The position numbers and the translations under genes were made by a program. Shown here in pieces: positions 1 through 8,449 of a stretch of 45,067 nucleotides of DNA. The notes beneath the pieces were generated by a model. The model did no database searches and had not been told where the DNA came from. It saw nothing but the letters and a program-made list of their open reading frames with translations. The number at the start of each line of letters is the position of its first letter. Within the stretch, counting starts at the first letter, position 1. The DNA comes from DASXMX01 sp036794395. GTDB taxonomy: Bacteria > Planctomycetota > Phycisphaerae > Tepidisphaerales > Tepidisphaeraceae. The DNA lies in the NCBI GenBank assembly GCA_036794395.1, contig DAIRGS010000014.1, forward strand, positions 1-45,067. The letters run 5' to 3'.

Positions 1-1261
1 CGCTCGACTTGGTTTTATCTCCCGTCGCAAAGCCCGGCATCGTGTACGCTAGAACGTTCTGCCGCGGCAACCCAAGCCGATCCATCGTCCGGCAGCACAC
101 GATCAGCGCCTGCGTCGAATCCAATCCCCCCGAAACCCCAATCACCACCTTCTTGATTCCGGTCGCCCTCAGCCGCTGCGCCAGCCCGGCCACCTGAATG
201 TTGTACGCCTCAAAGCACCGCGCATCCCGCTCCTTGGCATCGCCCGGCACATACGGAAACCGTGCGACGCTTCGTCGAAGCTTGATCGCTTCCTTCGGCA
301 TTCCGAGTTCAAACCGCACACGCCGAAACGATGCCAGCCGCTCGCGATTTTCCCGCGCTGCATCATTGAAACTCGTCAGCCGCATCCGCTCCTGGGCCAG
401 CCGGTCCAGATCGATATCCGCACTAACGCGCTGTTCATCAGTGGCAAACCGCTCTCCCTCGGCCAGCAGATTCCCATTCTCATACACCATCGCATGTCCA
501 TCCCACGCCAGGTCCGTCGTTGATTCCCCCTGTCCCGCGGCTGTGTACAGATAAGCCGCCACGCATCGCCCCGACTGGCTCGCGCACAAGTCCCGTCGAT
601 ATGCCGCCTTGCCAATGGTTATGTTGCTTGCCGAGAGATTCACCAGCACCGTCGCCCCCGCCAGCGCCTGCCAGGATGAAGGCGGCACCGGCGTCCACAA
701 ATCCTCACAGATCTCCACCCCAAGGCAAAACCCGGGCAAATCAATCGCCTCAAAGATCAGGTCCGTCCCAAACGGAACCGTGTCCCCCAGCAGCCTGATC
801 TCCCGGCTCGTCGCCTCCGCCGCCGATACAAACTGCCGCTTCTCGTAGAACTCGCGATAGTTCGGCAGAAAACTTTTGGGCGTCACCCCCAGCACCCGTC
901 CTCCGTGTACCACCGCGGCACAGTTAAACAACTTCGAATCGATCCGAATCGGCAGTCCCACCGCAAGAACCGTCCCAAACCCCGCGCTGGCTTCGACGAC
1001 TTTTCCCAGCGCCGCCACGCTCGCCTCCAGCAGCGCGTCCTGATGAAACAGGTCATCGCACGAGTACCCCGATAACCCCAACTCCGGAAAGATCGCCAGC
1101 GCGGCCCCATCTGCCGCCGCCTCCCGCGCCAGCGCAACGGTTCTCTCCGCATTGAATTGCGGCGACGCCACCTTCAACCCCGGCACGCACGCGCACACCC
1201 GCGCATACCCATGGCGATACAGCGACTCGAACGGCAGGGCGTTAATGCTCATCTCATCCAT
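1..1261 (-). CDS. nadE: Glutamine-dependent NAD+ synthetase, 3' end cut by window edge
   Basis: Makes NAD+ from deamido-NAD+ (nicotinate adenine dinucleotide), ATP and ammonia released from glutamine, in the cytoplasm. Counted from the ATG at 1252, the N-terminal nitrilase-type glutaminase domain shows its triad as Glu57 (FPELGLSGYS), Lys126 (TPKSFLPNYREF) and Cys182 (GVEICEDLW). The synthetase domain follows, with the PP-loop GVSGGLDSTQALIV near residue 372. About 417 codons are visible; the family is about 550-690 residues, so the C-terminus lies outside the window. Two in-frame starts exist, ATG 1261 and ATG 1252. TAGACT lies 9 nt before the second, as in other apparently leaderless genes here, so 1252 is slightly preferred. 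The two-domain fusion means no separate glutaminase partner is needed. Confidence 0.95.
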   Translation of the reverse strand, partial: MDEMSINALPFESLYRHGYARVCACVPGLKVASPQFNAERTVALAREAAADGAALAIFPELGLSGYSCDDLFHQDALLEASVAALGKVVEASAGFGTVLAVGLPIRIDSKLFNCAAVVHGGRVLGVTPKSFLPNYREFYEKRQFVSAAEATSREIRLLGDTVPFGTDLIFEAIDLPGFCLGVEICEDLWTPVPPSSWQALAGATVLVNLSASNITIGKAAYRRDLCASQSGRCVAAYLYTAAGQGESTTDLAWDGHAMVYENGNLLAEGERFATDEQRVSADIDLDRLAQERMRLTSFNDAARENRERLASFRRVRFELGMPKEAIKLRRSVARFPYVPGDAKERDARCFEAYNIQVAGLAQRLRATGIKKVVIGVSGGLDSTQALIVCCRTMDRLGLPRQNVLAYTMPGFATGDKTKSS

Positions 1262-1636
1262 AGTCTAGCATCCCAGCCCCACTTATGTGCCGATCGCGCG
1301 TTGCTGATGACATTGACGACTCAACGAATTGCCGTTGTTGTCGATTAAACCGAATGTCCGGTAGCGCATCGCGATTTCGATTAGTCGCGAGACACGATAT
1401 TTGTAGGGGCGGACCCCCGTGTNNNNNNNNNNCCTTTCCGATCACGCCGGGCGGACACGGGGGTCCGCCCCTACAAATACCGCCTTCGCAATTAATCAAC
1501 GAGGGCGCAACACATCCCGGACGAACACCACCCGTGTAGAATTGTCCCGTTTTCATCAGCTCAGGCTCGTGCTCCCCTCAAAATGCGTATGCGATTTGAA
1601 TGGGGTTGCCATCCAGGTGGCGGTATACTCCTCCCC
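1262..1636. other. Intergenic region with scaffold gap, no gene seen
   Basis: This stretch of about 375 bases lies between nadE and the next small gene. Apart from the palindrome interrupted by ten N at 1423-1432, I see no convincing coding sequence. Short open frames here read through the palindrome and the N run. Confidence 0.6.
1399..1478. repeat. 24-bp perfect inverted repeat enclosing an assembly gap
   Basis: The arm at 1399-1422 is an exact reverse complement of the arm at 1455-1478. The core reads TGTAGGGGCGGACCCCCGTG. The ten N at 1423-1432 sit just inside the left arm, and the right arm continues inward with GGGCGG. This looks like an interspersed GC-rich palindrome on which assembly broke, so the true number of units between the arms is unknown. 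Confidence 0.8.
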
Positions 1637-1933
1637 ATGAGCCTGGAAAAAATCTCCCACGTGATATCCAACGCCTTCAAAGCCGCCTCCGCCGTCAACA
1701 CCGGCTCCCCCGACGAAAAATTCGCCCTCGATGCCCTCGGCGGATTGGCCGGCCTCGTCGAAGCCCGCGCCCGCCAGCAATCCCACATCAACGCCCCCAG
1801 CGCGCCCGGCTCCGGAGTTCAAAAGCCCCGCTCCTTCGCCAACGTCCCCACGCCGCCGGCAGCGGCGCCGCCGCAGGTACCGGGGACCAAGCCTCAGGCG
1901 GTGGTTCCGGATGAGTCGTATGATTTGAAGTGA
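1637..1933 (+). CDS. Small protein of unknown function (98 aa)
   Basis: I do not recognise this protein. Residues 1 to about 50 are likely helical and contain the motif KFALDALGGLAGLVEARAR; the second half is rich in Pro, Ala and Gln and probably disordered, ending in DESYDLK. The start at 1637 is chosen because TATACT (1624-1629) lies 7 nt upstream and there is no Shine-Dalgarno sequence. A longer in-frame start at 1583 would add 18 residues that look like non-coding translation. There is no signal peptide or membrane segment, and no obvious operon partner. Confidence 0.5.
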   Translation: MSLEKISHVISNAFKAASAVNTGSPDEKFALDALGGLAGLVEARARQQSHINAPSAPGSGVQKPRSFANVPTPPAAAPPQVPGTKPQAVVPDESYDLK

Positions 1934-1978
1934 ACCTCCCTCCCGCCCGGCATATCGAACATTATAGAATGACGTTTT

Positions 1979-2425
1979 ATGCTTGGTTTGATCGATCAAA
2001 TCATTTGGACTCTGAATACCCAGCCGCTCGCTAGCGCGATCGACGAGGCGATAAGAAACGCTGCGTATGTATTCGAGAAGGCGCGAGGACTGAGTCCGGC
2101 CGGAATGGGATGGCCGGATGAAATCATCAATTCGATCTTCACCGATGCCGACGTAAAACGTCTCAAAGATTCCTTGATCCAATTCATCGAAAAAGGTGGA
2201 AAGGGATCATGGGCATTGGGGAAATCGCATGATCCAACACTAAAATGGACTTACATTCTAGTGCTTCGTCGTGAAATGGATGCGGACACAGACGAATTAT
2301 TCCAGGCGATCATTGCACTCCAAAATATTGGAGAATGTTTCTTTTCGGAGGTTGGCGGATTCAGCATTCTCGAGAAAGAAATAAACCAAAGTGGTGCGAA
2401 GCACTATCTGGATTCGCTGCAATGA
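1979..2425 (+). CDS. Hypothetical protein (148 aa) in AT-richer DNA
   Basis: An unrecognised, probably cytoplasmic protein with mixed helix and strand, and no signal peptide or membrane span. Recognisable stretches are ARGLSPAGMGWPDEIINSIF and LKWTYILVLRREMDAD. Base composition and codon use are clearly more AT-rich than neighbouring genes, which suggests a recently acquired or accessory gene. The start is supported by TAGAAT (1965-1970) 8 nt before the ATG, without a Shine-Dalgarno. The following 44-codon frame at 2457 shares the AT-rich character, so the two may belong together. A function cannot be given from sequence alone. Confidence 0.6.
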   Translation: MLGLIDQIIWTLNTQPLASAIDEAIRNAAYVFEKARGLSPAGMGWPDEIINSIFTDADVKRLKDSLIQFIEKGGKGSWALGKSHDPTLKWTYILVLRREMDADTDELFQAIIALQNIGECFFSEVGGFSILEKEINQSGAKHYLDSLQ

Positions 2426-2456
2426 ACGACCCATGTCGTGAAATCTGGGCATCGGC

Positions 2457-2591
2457 ATGGTAAATGATCGATTGGTCACCGCCATTCCACTTATTGAGAC
2501 TTTTCGTCTGGAAGACTTTCCTGGTGAATACTGCTATGTCGGATCCAGTACCGAACCGCAGCAGCTTGGGTTGTTGGAAATGTTTCATTAG
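2457..2591 (+). CDS. Possible 44-aa small ORF
   Basis: ATG 2457 to TAG 2591 gives a 44-residue peptide with protein-like composition (contains LIETFRLEDFPGEYCYVGSS). It fills the space between the AT-rich hypothetical gene and nfo. No clear Shine-Dalgarno or promoter supports it. It may be a genuine small protein or the remnant of a longer gene; it is listed with low confidence. Confidence 0.25.
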   Translation: MVNDRLVTAIPLIETFRLEDFPGEYCYVGSSTEPQQLGLLEMFH

Positions 2592-2602
2592 AGGGTCCAC
2601 GA

Positions 2603-3448
2603 ATGTTCGGCTCCCACCTCTCCATCGCCGGCGGCCTGCACAACGCTCTCCTCGAAGCCGAGAAGCTCGGCTGCGACACCGTGCAGATTTTCACCAAGAA
2701 CCAGAAACAGTGGAACTGCGCCCCGTGCTCCGATGAATCCATCACTGAGTGGAAATCCCACTGCAAACGGCTGAAATTCAAACGCACCGTCAGCCACGAC
2801 AGTTATCTGATCAATCTGGCCTCGCCCGACCCGGCTATGCGGGCCAAGAGCATTGCCTTATTTAAGGACGAGCTTTCGCGATGCTCCGCGCTTCAGGTTC
2901 CTTATCTGGTGACGCATCCCGGCGCGCATATGGGAGAAGGCGAGGAAGCGGGGTTGAAACGGGTGGCCGAGGCTTTGGATGAGATTCATGCCGCGGTACC
3001 GGCTGATGGGGTGATGACTTGCCTTGAGGCGACGGCCGGGCAGGGGACTTCGCTGGGTTACAAGCTTGATCATCTGGCGGAGATTATTCATACCGTGAAG
3101 GAGCCGAAGCGGCTGGGCGTGTGTCTGGACACGGCCCATCTCTTTGCCGCGGGATATGACTTTCGCGGGCGGAAATACGGCGGGTTTCGCAAGGCGCTTC
3201 AGAAGACGATCGGGCTTTCGCGGATCAAGGTCATTCACATCAATGACTCGAAGAAAGACCTGGGGACGCGCGTCGATCGGCATGAACATATTGGCCGGGG
3301 AAAGATCGGGCTCGAGGGGTTTCGGCCATTCGTGCGTGATGAGGTGTTTGAAAAAATTCCCAAAATTCTCGAAACAGAAAAAGGCGAAGACGAAAAAGGC
3401 CGGTCGTGGGATGCCGTGAATCTCGAAGTATTGCGGTCGCTGATGTGA
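2603..3448 (+). CDS. nfo: Endonuclease IV (AP endonuclease, Zn-dependent)
   Basis: Cleaves the phosphodiester bond 5' of abasic sites in base excision repair. The 281-residue protein matches the usual family length, a TIM barrel with three zinc ions. All nine expected metal ligands are visible: His65 (SHDSY), His105 (THPGAH), Glu142 (CLEAT), Asp176 and His179 (CLDTAH), His212 (IHINDSK), Asp225 and His227 (DRHEH) and Glu257 (LETEKG). The start ATG at 2603 is preceded by AGAGGG about 8 nt upstream. The gene is followed by an intergenic inverted repeat and then nrnA, and appears to be its own transcription unit. Confidence 0.97.
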   Translation: MFGSHLSIAGGLHNALLEAEKLGCDTVQIFTKNQKQWNCAPCSDESITEWKSHCKRLKFKRTVSHDSYLINLASPDPAMRAKSIALFKDELSRCSALQVPYLVTHPGAHMGEGEEAGLKRVAEALDEIHAAVPADGVMTCLEATAGQGTSLGYKLDHLAEIIHTVKEPKRLGVCLDTAHLFAAGYDFRGRKYGGFRKALQKTIGLSRIKVIHINDSKKDLGTRVDRHEHIGRGKIGLEGFRPFVRDEVFEKIPKILETEKGEDEKGRSWDAVNLEVLRSLM

Positions 3449-3461
3449 AAAATTCCAGTTT

Positions 3462-3569
3462 ACCACGAAGGCACGAAGACACGAAGGGAAGAGAATACGC
3501 GATGTGCAATAGCATTTACGCCCTTTAACCTGGACTTTTGTCTCCTTCGTGTCTTCGTGCCTTCGTGGT
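3462..3569. repeat. 26-bp perfect inverted repeat (ACCACGAAGGCACGAAG type)
   Basis: The arm at 3462-3487 is an exact reverse complement of 3544-3569, separated by 56 nt. Each arm is built from repeats of the heptad-like unit CACGAAG. The element lies between nfo and nrnA. A degenerate relative occurs at 18991-19019. The RNA could fold into a long hairpin, but there is no U-tract, so it is more likely an interspersed repeat than a terminator. Confidence 0.8.
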
Positions 3570-3631
3570 GAAAATCTTTCGACAAATGCGTCCCAGTGCC
3601 CGTACGGTTGCATTATCTTCGTAAGCGCTCT

Positions 3632-3658
3632 TTGACTTAATTCCGTGGCGCGTATCAT
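3632..3658 (+). promoter_or_regulatory. Putative promoter of nrnA
   Basis: TTGACT (3632-3637) and TATCAT (3653-3658) are 15 nt apart, slightly short for a sigma-70 type promoter. The -10 hexamer ends 7 nt before GTG 3666, which would place the transcription start at or next to the start codon (leaderless mRNA). Confidence 0.45.
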
Positions 3659-3665
3659 CGTGGTT

Positions 3666-4676
3666 GTGATCGACGCTTATCGCCAGATTATTGATGCCCT
3701 GACCGCTTCCCGCCGGGTGCTGGTGACGACGCATGTGCGCCCCGATGGCGATGCGCTGGGGACCGTCGCCGCGGCTGTATTGGGAATGCGAAAGGTTGGG
3801 ATTGACGCACAGGTGCTCCTGTTGAGCCATCTTCCGCGGAAGCACGCGTTTGTCTTTGAAGAAGAGAAGATCATTTATCACGACGCCGAGCAGGGCTGGC
3901 CGGCGAGCCTGGATTTGAGCCAGTTCGATACGCTGCTGGTGATGGATACCGGGACGTGGTCGCAGTTGCCGGGCCTGCGTGAACGGGTTGAGAAGTGGCC
4001 GGGCCGCAAACTTGTGGTGGATCATCACCTGACGCAGGAAGACTGGGCGGATGTGAAGCTGGTGGTGACGGATGCCGCCGCCGCGGGGGAGATAGCCGCC
4101 GAGCTTCTGGATGTCTGGCAGATCGACTTCGATCGACCGATTGCCGCGGCCTTGTTTCTCGCGATTGCCAGCGATACCGGTTGGTTTCAGTTCTCCAACA
4201 CGCGGCCGTACACCCATCGCCTGGCGGCCCGGCTCATCGAGCACGGCGTCAACACGGATCAGATGTATCAGCACCTTTATCAGAACGAGCGGGCCGAGCG
4301 CGTCGCTCTTCAAACCCACGCCCAGCAGTCGCTCGAACTTCATTTGGATGGGCGCCTAGCGGTGATGTGTGTCGCCAAAGAAGATTTTGACCGCACTGGG
4401 GCGAATGTGGGCGACACCGAAAACCTGATCAACATTCCGCTTCAGATTCGCACCGTGGAAGTGTCTTTGTTGTTTGTTGAACCGCGTGAGCCTGGGCCGG
4501 TGCGCGTGAGTCTGCGGAGCAAGGGCCAGGTGGATGTGGCACGGTTTGCCGAACAATTTGCCGGCGGCGGGCACGCCCGTGCCGCGGGCCTCAAGATCAA
4601 TGGTTCACTTCGTGAGGTCCACGATCGTGTGGTCGCGGCCATGACCAAAAGCCTTTCTCAAAACGCCCGCGAATAA
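3666..4676 (+). CDS. nrnA: DHH/DHHA1 phosphoesterase, NrnA-type oligoribonuclease / pAp phosphatase
   Basis: Degrades short oligoribonucleotides (nanoRNA) and dephosphorylates 3'-phosphoadenosine 5'-phosphate in the cytoplasm. Numbered from GTG 3666 (336 aa), the DHH domain shows HVRPDGDALG (His23, Asp27, Asp29), Asp94 in VMDTGTW, the DHH signature Asp119-His120-His121 and Asp170 in SDTGWF, which are Mn2+ ligands. The DHHA1 domain ends in the substrate-binding glycine motif GGGHARAAG at about 300-308. An in-frame upstream GTG at 3645 is possible, but the promoter position favours 3666. The next gene starts 9 nt after the stop, so they are probably co-transcribed. The sulfotransferase in this window would generate pAp, a substrate of this enzyme. 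Confidence 0.93.
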   Translation: MIDAYRQIIDALTASRRVLVTTHVRPDGDALGTVAAAVLGMRKVGIDAQVLLLSHLPRKHAFVFEEEKIIYHDAEQGWPASLDLSQFDTLLVMDTGTWSQLPGLRERVEKWPGRKLVVDHHLTQEDWADVKLVVTDAAAAGEIAAELLDVWQIDFDRPIAAALFLAIASDTGWFQFSNTRPYTHRLAARLIEHGVNTDQMYQHLYQNERAERVALQTHAQQSLELHLDGRLAVMCVAKEDFDRTGANVGDTENLINIPLQIRTVEVSLLFVEPREPGPVRVSLRSKGQVDVARFAEQFAGGGHARAAGLKINGSLREVHDRVVAAMTKSLSQNARE

Positions 4677-4685
4677 AAACGGTTC

Positions 4686-6173
4686 ATGCTCAAGTTTCGC
4701 TGTAAACAATGCGATCAGAAGATCGGCGTGCCCGAAGAGTGGGCCGGGCGGAATGTGCGCTGTCCGCGTTGCAGTAACGGCGTACCCGTTCCGGAATTGA
4801 TCGATGCGATCGTCCAGCCGCACGCGGCTGCGCCCCAGGCCCCGATTCGGCCCGTTACATCAGTACCAAAAGCGCCGCTAATGCCGATGCCGCCCCTGAC
4901 GGGCAGGACCGTCGCCAGGCCGCATCCCGCAGTCAAACCCAAAACGCCCCCCAAGCCCGGCGTATCGAAAGTCGTCGATTCCAAACCCGTTATGGTGTCG
5001 GTTCGCGCGGTCGCGCCGGCTCCGGATTCGCCACCGCCCGCAGCCGAACCGATCGTCACGAAGGCGCCTTCCAAAACAGACTTCTCATCTTTGTTTTCCG
5101 AGAGTAGTCCTGAAGGCATAGGCTCTGCGGATGTCTCATCAAGCGCCTCGCCAAAGAATTTCCGCGCGATGCCGGCCGATCCGGAGGCTTTATCTAAGGG
5201 CGATTCGGTCGAGAATTCCGAGCCCGCGCACCTGGGGCCTCCGCTATCTGAGATGATCGAGTCGCTACGCGGTCCCGAAGAAGCGGGGGTCACCTCCAAC
5301 GCCACCGTATCCGACATCGTCAAAGGTTTGAGCAAGCCGGCGCCCCAGCCCGCTGCCGCCGCGGCACCCTTGCCAACAGTCGCGCGTGTAACGGCGCCAC
5401 CAATGCGCACGTTCAATATCGCGGCAGGCACCGCGCTGGCACGCTCCCTGGGTTTCGTGGCCATGCTGGTCGGCGTATTTGCTTTGTGCCTGTGCGTCAT
5501 GCCGCGCGTGACGCGATTTGCCGTCCCGATGGGGGCGGCCGGAGTACTGATTGCGGTGTTCGGTGCACTTGTCCCCGCCCGCCGGCGAGGCACTGAAGTC
5601 GCCCTCGCATTGGGCGGATCGGCGGTTTCGCTGACTGGCCTTGCGCTGGCGATCCTGGTCGCCACGGGCGTTGTCCCATCCACCGCGACCGCGAATTCGC
5701 TTTCGTTTGCACGTCACGCTGTTTCAATGGCGCGCTCAGGCGACATCGAGGTTCGCGTTGCCTCGGCGACGATTGTCCGTCCTGTCTTCTATACCGATGG
5801 AGTTAAATCACCGCAGACCGATTCCCTACCCATTCTTCGGATTGCGCTGGAAATCAGAAATCTGGCCAACACCGGCAGCGTCGCGTACAAAAGCTGGGGC
5901 GCGCTTCGGGCGGACGTCGAGCCGGTCATTCTTTCTGACGATGACGGGAATCAATTGAAGTTGAAGGATTTTTCCCCGAAGATTCCCGCTGGCCGCCCGC
6001 GCGAATTCCCATCCACGCTACGCGCCCGATCGCGCGGCATTCCGGACGTGCTGCTATTTGAGCTTCCTCCAGCCGCGGTACACGAGCTTACGCTTCAGCT
6101 TCCCGGGGCGAATGTACAAGCAGCCGGTGGATTTAACCTTCAGATCCCCGCGGCCATGCTCCGAAAACAGTAG
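4686..6173 (+). CDS. Zinc-ribbon membrane protein of unknown function (495 aa)
   Basis: The N-terminus is a four-cysteine zinc ribbon: CKQC at 6-9 and CPRC at 26-29, with IGVPEEWAG between, the same module that opens two other proteins in this window. A Pro/Ala/Ser-rich, probably disordered linker runs from about 40 to 250. Three membrane segments follow at about 256-276, 281-298 and 305-325. The C-terminal domain (about 340-495) looks like a beta-rich extracytoplasmic domain: it contains LRIALEIRNLANTG and ends near the membrane face. The start follows the nrnA stop by 9 nt, indicating an operon. No enzymatic motif is recognised; a role in envelope sensing is only a guess. Confidence 0.8.
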   Translation: MLKFRCKQCDQKIGVPEEWAGRNVRCPRCSNGVPVPELIDAIVQPHAAAPQAPIRPVTSVPKAPLMPMPPLTGRTVARPHPAVKPKTPPKPGVSKVVDSKPVMVSVRAVAPAPDSPPPAAEPIVTKAPSKTDFSSLFSESSPEGIGSADVSSSASPKNFRAMPADPEALSKGDSVENSEPAHLGPPLSEMIESLRGPEEAGVTSNATVSDIVKGLSKPAPQPAAAAAPLPTVARVTAPPMRTFNIAAGTALARSLGFVAMLVGVFALCLCVMPRVTRFAVPMGAAGVLIAVFGALVPARRRGTEVALALGGSAVSLTGLALAILVATGVVPSTATANSLSFARHAVSMARSGDIEVRVASATIVRPVFYTDGVKSPQTDSLPILRIALEIRNLANTGSVAYKSWGALRADVEPVILSDDDGNQLKLKDFSPKIPAGRPREFPSTLRARSRGIPDVLLFELPPAAVHELTLQLPGANVQAAGGFNLQIPAAMLRKQ

Positions 6174-6197
6174 ACTGCACGCCACGGAAGGAACCAG

Positions 6198-8300
6198 ATG
6201 AACAACCGCCGTTTTGGATTTTGCGTTCTGGTATCGATCGTTCTGAATCTTGGCGCGCAAGCGATATGCCGGGCCGCGGACGAGGCGATCAACTTCTACG
6301 TCTCCCCCGAAGGCAGCGATCAATACACCGGCACCGTCGCGCACAACAACCGGCAGCGCACCGACGGTCCCTTTGCAACGGTGCAGCGCGCCCAGGATGC
6401 CGTTCGCGCCATCCGCCGGGCCGCGGGAAATAAACCTCGCCCGATAAATCTAATCCTGCGTGGCGGCACCTATTGGCTGGTGCGTCCGGTTATTCTCACG
6501 CCCGACGATTCAGGCACGCCCGAATCGCCCATCACCTACAGCGCCTACCTCAACGAGAAACCAGTCCTGAGCGCCGGACGTCCGGTGCATGGCTGGGCGA
6601 AGACGACGTTCAACGGGCACGAAGTATGGGCTGCCAAGGTCCCGCAGTTCGCCGGGGCCGATCAGATGTTTCATGAGATGTGGGTGGGGGGGCATCGTCG
6701 GGTTTTGGCCCGATCGCCCAATAAGGGTTTCTTTCACGCCGGCGAAGTGCCCGACGTTGAGAAGAACACACCGCTCCAGCAGGGGCAGACGCGGTTCAAG
6801 TTTCTGGCCGACGATCTCAAGAATTGTCCCGACGCCGCCGATGCCACTGTCGTGCTCATGAGCCTGTGGACTGAATCGCATCTGCCGGTCAAATCGATCA
6901 ACGAAGCGGACCACGTCGTCGAATTCACCCGGCCGACTGTTCACAAAATGGCGCCGGATGACCGTTACTACATAGAAGGCGCAGCGGAAATGCTTGATGA
7001 ACCGGGCGAGTGGTATTTCGATCGGAAGACGACGACGCTTTACTACTTCCCGCAGCCGGGCGAAACGATGCTCGGCTCTGAGGCGATTATCCCCTGGCAC
7101 GAGCAGATCGTGCGGCTCGAAGGCGATCCGGCTCACGGAGCCTTTATCGAAAACGTTTCGTTTCGGGGCATCACGTTCGCCAACTGCGAGTGGGATTTGC
7201 CCCGTTCACCGCCGGCATCAGGAACGCGCGGCGGCGGCTCAGGTTTTGGGCAGGCCGCCGTTGGCGTGCCGGGCGCGGTGTGGGGCGTTGGCGTACGCCA
7301 TTGCCTCTTTGAAAATTGCACTGTTTCCCACGCGGGAAACTATGGTATTGAATTGGCCGGCGGGTGCCAGGACAACACGATCTCTTACTGTACGCTGACC
7401 GATCTAGGCGCTGGCGGCATCAAGCTGGGCCAGACGTCCATTCGCCTGGCCGACGCGGAGCAGACCAAACATAATCAGGTGAGTGACTGCACGATCGCCG
7501 ATTGCGGCAATACATTCCCCAGTGCCGTCGGAATCTGGATTGGCCAATCCCCCGACAACCTCATCTCGCATAACGACATTCACAACCTCTGGTACACCGG
7601 CATCTCAATCGGCTGGACGTGGGGCTATGGCAATGCGCTGGCGGGTGGGAATGTCGTGGAGTTCAATCACGTTCACCACATCGGCGCTCCCGCTGGCAGC
7701 CCTGGCCCGATCCTCAGTGACATGGCCGGCATTTATACGCTGGGGGCGCACAAAGGAACCATCATCCGAAACAATGTCTTCCACGATATTGCCGGCTTGC
7801 GATACGGCGGGTGGGGGATCTATTTCGACGAAGGCACATCCAACATTCTGGCCGAGAACAACCTGGTCTACCGCACCACGCACGGCGGATTTCATCAGCA
7901 TTACGGCAGTGATAATGTCGTCCGAAATAATATCTTTGCCTTCGGCCGGGATGCGCAGATCCAGCGGTCGCGCGTCGAAGACCATTTGAGCTTCACTTTC
8001 GAGCGCAACATCGTGTATTGGGATCACGGCGATCTGCTGGCCGGCACCTGGCCCAACAATGTCGCCTTCGATCACAACATTTACTGGCACGTCGGTGGAG
8101 ACTCAGGAGTTATGTTCGCCAAGCAGTCATGGGAGGCTTGGCGAAAAGGGGGGCTGGATGCCCATTCACGATTTACTGATCCAGGTTTCACCGATCCTCA
8201 ACAGGGGGACTTCAAGATGGCCGCCGGTTCGTCAAATCAGGCGGGTAAATTCATCCCATTTGATTCAAAAACCGCTGGACCGCAGCCGCACAAACCGTGA
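6198..8300 (+). CDS. Secreted right-handed parallel beta-helix protein
   Basis: A 700-residue exported protein. A Sec signal peptide covers about residues 1-27 (NRRFGFCVLVSIVLNLGAQA, then CRAADEA). The mature start NFYVSPEGSDQYTGT and then GPFATVQRAQDAVRAIR are typical of planctomycete and Bacteroidetes polysaccharide-active beta-helix proteins. From about 350 to 620 there are beta-helix coils with repeated N/H-rich turns (NNLISHNDIHNLWYTGISIG, FDEGTSNILAENNLVYRTTH). The overall layout resembles GH141-like or pectate-lyase-fold enzymes, so carbohydrate cleavage is likely but the substrate is unknown. A Shine-Dalgarno-like GGAAGGA precedes the ATG at 6198. It begins 24 nt after the membrane protein and could share its transcript. 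Confidence 0.85.
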   Translation: MNNRRFGFCVLVSIVLNLGAQAICRAADEAINFYVSPEGSDQYTGTVAHNNRQRTDGPFATVQRAQDAVRAIRRAAGNKPRPINLILRGGTYWLVRPVILTPDDSGTPESPITYSAYLNEKPVLSAGRPVHGWAKTTFNGHEVWAAKVPQFAGADQMFHEMWVGGHRRVLARSPNKGFFHAGEVPDVEKNTPLQQGQTRFKFLADDLKNCPDAADATVVLMSLWTESHLPVKSINEADHVVEFTRPTVHKMAPDDRYYIEGAAEMLDEPGEWYFDRKTTTLYYFPQPGETMLGSEAIIPWHEQIVRLEGDPAHGAFIENVSFRGITFANCEWDLPRSPPASGTRGGGSGFGQAAVGVPGAVWGVGVRHCLFENCTVSHAGNYGIELAGGCQDNTISYCTLTDLGAGGIKLGQTSIRLADAEQTKHNQVSDCTIADCGNTFPSAVGIWIGQSPDNLISHNDIHNLWYTGISIGWTWGYGNALAGGNVVEFNHVHHIGAPAGSPGPILSDMAGIYTLGAHKGTIIRNNVFHDIAGLRYGGWGIYFDEGTSNILAENNLVYRTTHGGFHQHYGSDNVVRNNIFAFGRDAQIQRSRVEDHLSFTFERNIVYWDHGDLLAGTWPNNVAFDHNIYWHVGGDSGVMFAKQSWEAWRKGGLDAHSRFTDPGFTDPQQGDFKMAAGSSNQAGKFIPFDSKTAGPQPHKP

Positions 8301-8449
8301 TACAGCCGCGTACTACGCAAGTATCCGGCAACTTTGGTCGATCATACAGATTATGCCGTTTATGCCGGTGAGTGTTTGATCGATTGCGGTGAATCTGCGA
8401 CAATTAATATGGGAGAATCACCGGAGTGGTGAGTTGAATCAATCTTCGC

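Noticed and set aside
1556..2182. Minus-strand 208-codon frame
   Set aside because: It spans two plus-strand genes and their spacer, with low-complexity Gly/Arg stretches.
2858..4343. Minus-strand frames of 266 and 272 codons opposite nfo and nrnA
   Set aside because: The plus-strand genes carry complete catalytic motifs; the antisense frames have none and cross the intergenic repeat.
4715..5717. Minus-strand frames of 322 and 150 codons opposite the zinc-ribbon membrane protein
   Set aside because: Composition is typical of antisense translation of an Ala/Pro-rich gene.
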